Shown here: positions 62,735-64,000 of the stretch, piece after piece | Layout of the letters: each line of letters opens with the position of its first letter | How positions within the stretch are numbered: the stretch's first letter is position 1 | DNA from: an uncultured Duncaniella sp. | GTDB lineage: Bacteria; Bacteroidota; Bacteroidia; Bacteroidales; Muribaculaceae | Assembly (NCBI RefSeq): GCF_910578445.1 | Contig: NZ_CAJTQC010000004.1 | Location: forward strand, 1 to 64,000 | Reading direction: 5' to 3' | DNA length: 64,000 bases | Program-made: the position numbers and the translations under genes | The notes under the pieces: generated by a model | Told to the model about the DNA's origin: nothing | What the model saw: the letters and a program-made list of their open reading frames with translations, nothing else | Databases searched by the model: none

Positions 62735-62758
62735 TTTACAATGTTTAAACACTGTAAA
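62735..62758. promoter_or_regulatory. 24-bp near-perfect palindrome upstream of the YtxH operon
   Basis: The two 12-bp halves match at 11 of 12 positions and meet at a TTTAAA centre; the outer arms are TTTACA/TGTAAA. It lies 31-54 bp before the YtxH start codon. It is the best candidate operator of the operon. A -7-like TATCTTTA on the minus strand (62786-62793) lies just upstream, which would place the palindrome near the transcription start. Confidence 0.6.
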
Positions 62759-62877
62759 CAGGAAAAAGTTCACGGGTTGACGGCCTAAAGATACAATGTT
62801 TTATCGGTCTTTCCAAGAAATTCGCAAAAATGAGGCCTATATCAGACAGAATTCAGGAATTTCGGGATAAGAGTCCC

Positions 62878-64000
62878 CTATCCTTCAATAGCTGAAATGC
62901 GCTTCAGATTTCCGACCACCCACACCGTATCGCCTTCAGTGAATACAATCGACACGTCCGGCTGGAGATAATCGTCGCCACGCTGGACAGCCACCAGAAG
63001 TGCCTCCCATGTGTTGCGGAAATCGGAGCTTACGATTGTCTTGCCAATCAAGGGGGATGTTGATTTCAAAAGTATACCGGTAAGCTTTACGTCGGTCGAA
63101 GTCGGACCTGCGGTTTCGTCATCACTGCAGGCCTCGACAACAGGCAGGAGTTTCTGTATCTCTTCGTCAGTTCCTATCACTCCGAGCACATCGCCGGGAA
63201 AGACACGTTCGGTCGCGCCCGGGACCATAATCATGCGTCCTCCGCGTTGAATCGACGAAACCGAAACACCATAACGGCTGCGGAGTCCGGAATTCTTCAG
63301 CTGTTCGCCGACAAAAGGACACTGGTAGCCAACGGTCATATAGGCAAGGTGCATATTGGGGACAAGACGGTTTTTTGCTCCGCTGCGGCGCAGTTCTCGC
63401 TCGTTGAGATTGTCGATGAAACGCGATTCGATCCTGACCATGCGCCTATGGGCTGACTTGGAGAACGAGAGCGCAAGTATGAAGAACAGACCGACACCGA
63501 TGGTCCAACCCACAGTCATAGAATAGATCGAGCTGAGAAGATAGACAACGAGAATCATGGCAATCAGCAATCGGACTATAGTCATGATTATAAGAGGCAC
63601 ATCGTAGCGGGCATTGGCGGCAACAAGGCGCTCGCGCTCAGTTTTCTTCGATGCCGGATAGGTCATGGCAAGCAGGAAAGGCGACATGAGCATCAGCGCC
63701 ACCACAGTGGTCACGAAACGACCCCACGAGGGGAAAATCCCGGTGAAGAGAGGCAAAAGATAGTCGAGCGATATGATACAGAGCGCGATAAGCACCATCG
63801 AGTAGAGCACTACGCGCCACAGGTAGCGCTTGAAAAGAGACATCCACAACTGCTTCGTAGCACTTGCCGAAGTCGTCGCGTCCTCGGTGTAACGGTGAAT
63901 AAGGAAATGGAGACGCTTCGGCAGATGTGATTCGACAAAATCACAGGCCGGGTCAGCCATGCGTATGAAATACGGTGTGGTAAATGTAGTCACCACCGAC
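62878..64000 (-). CDS. Cation transporter with TrkA-C regulatory domains (C-terminal part)
   Basis: Only the last 374 or so residues are in the window; the gene continues past 64000. What is visible is a membrane half (three or four helices, about residues 60-180 of the visible part) followed by two TrkA-C/RCK-like modules. One is VGYQCPFVGEQLKNSGLRSRYGVSVSSIQRG...ERVFPGDVLGVIGTDEEI and the second is LLKSTSPLIGKTIVSSDFRNTWEALLVAVQRGDDYL...FTEGDTVWVVGNLKRI. This fits a cation:proton antiporter or K+ transport protein with two RCK-C domains. Which it is needs the missing N-terminal half. Confidence 0.78.
   Translation of the reverse strand, partial: SVVTTFTTPYFIRMADPACDFVESHLPKRLHFLIHRYTEDATTSASATKQLWMSLFKRYLWRVVLYSMVLIALCIISLDYLLPLFTGIFPSWGRFVTTVVALMLMSPFLLAMTYPASKKTERERLVAANARYDVPLIIMTIVRLLIAMILVVYLLSSIYSMTVGWTIGVGLFFILALSFSKSAHRRMVRIESRFIDNLNERELRRSGAKNRLVPNMHLAYMTVGYQCPFVGEQLKNSGLRSRYGVSVSSIQRGGRMIMVPGATERVFPGDVLGVIGTDEEIQKLLPVVEACSDDETAGPTSTDVKLTGILLKSTSPLIGKTIVSSDFRNTWEALLVAVQRGDDYLQPDVSIVFTEGDTVWVVGNLKRISAIEG

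Noticed and set aside
1..64000. CRISPR arrays, insertion sequences, rRNA genes
   Set aside because: No regularly spaced repeats, transposase genes or rRNA signatures were found on reading through the window.

Overview
The window reads as chromosomal DNA of an anaerobic gut Bacteroidota of the order Bacteroidales, most likely a Muribaculaceae-type organism. Three things support this. Many genes are preceded by the Bacteroidota -7 promoter element TAnnTTTG and lack a purine-rich ribosome binding site. The gene content is typical of the phylum: HmuY/HmuS haem acquisition, a GLPGLI protein, a PiT-PhoU fusion and a DUF4377 lipoprotein. The family-level placement is inference.

Layout. 1-1700: repeat-rich DNA beside a tRNA-Ser gene, then an AI-2E-type membrane protein. 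1780-13650: a MacAB-like tripartite export operon (adaptor, four FtsX-like permeases, one ATPase, TolC) that starts at a near-consensus sigma-54 promoter with upstream palindromes. It is followed by an NtrC-type sigma-54 activator and its histidine kinase on a separate transcript. 13700-19200: tRNA-Arg, a Crp/Fnr regulator, and an outer-membrane receptor/GLPGLI/propeller operon with a dyad centred near -43. 19200-25810: an AraC regulator divergent from a zinc alcohol dehydrogenase, then a PhoB/PhoR-like pair convergent with a PiT-PhoU phosphate transporter. 26000-30870: exported GH2 beta-galactosidase and GH51 arabinofuranosidase, closed by a 27-bp-stem hairpin.

30870-41620: a hemerythrin-like/LuxR fusion regulator divergent from a haem operon. 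The operon holds a duplicated calycin-like lipoprotein, HmuY, a HmuR-type receptor, the CobN-like HmuS, a membrane protein, an ExbB/TolQ-like protein and a DUF2149 protein. This is the most interesting unit: a candidate gas/redox sensor facing an anaerobic haem-iron operon. 41700-44790: an unknown basic protein, a GNAT/FemAB-like protein, a YrdC/Sua5 protein and a B3/B4-domain protein. 44800-54620: an LPS inner-core operon (Kdo transferase, lipid A acyltransferase, KdsB-like enzyme, GT90, GT9, two LtaS-like transferases, GT2).

54700-64000: a KilA-N protein with a perfect 32-bp palindrome inside its gene, a second FemAB/GNAT-like protein, a SulP transporter, a DUF4377 lipoprotein, a probable about 200-nt structured RNA with its own promoter, PrmA, a small envelope-stress operon (two YtxH proteins, a holin-like protein and a 95-residue protein), and the C-terminal half of a cation transporter cut by the window edge.

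All calls come from reading the sequence and recognising families. No database search, folding program or motif scan was run.
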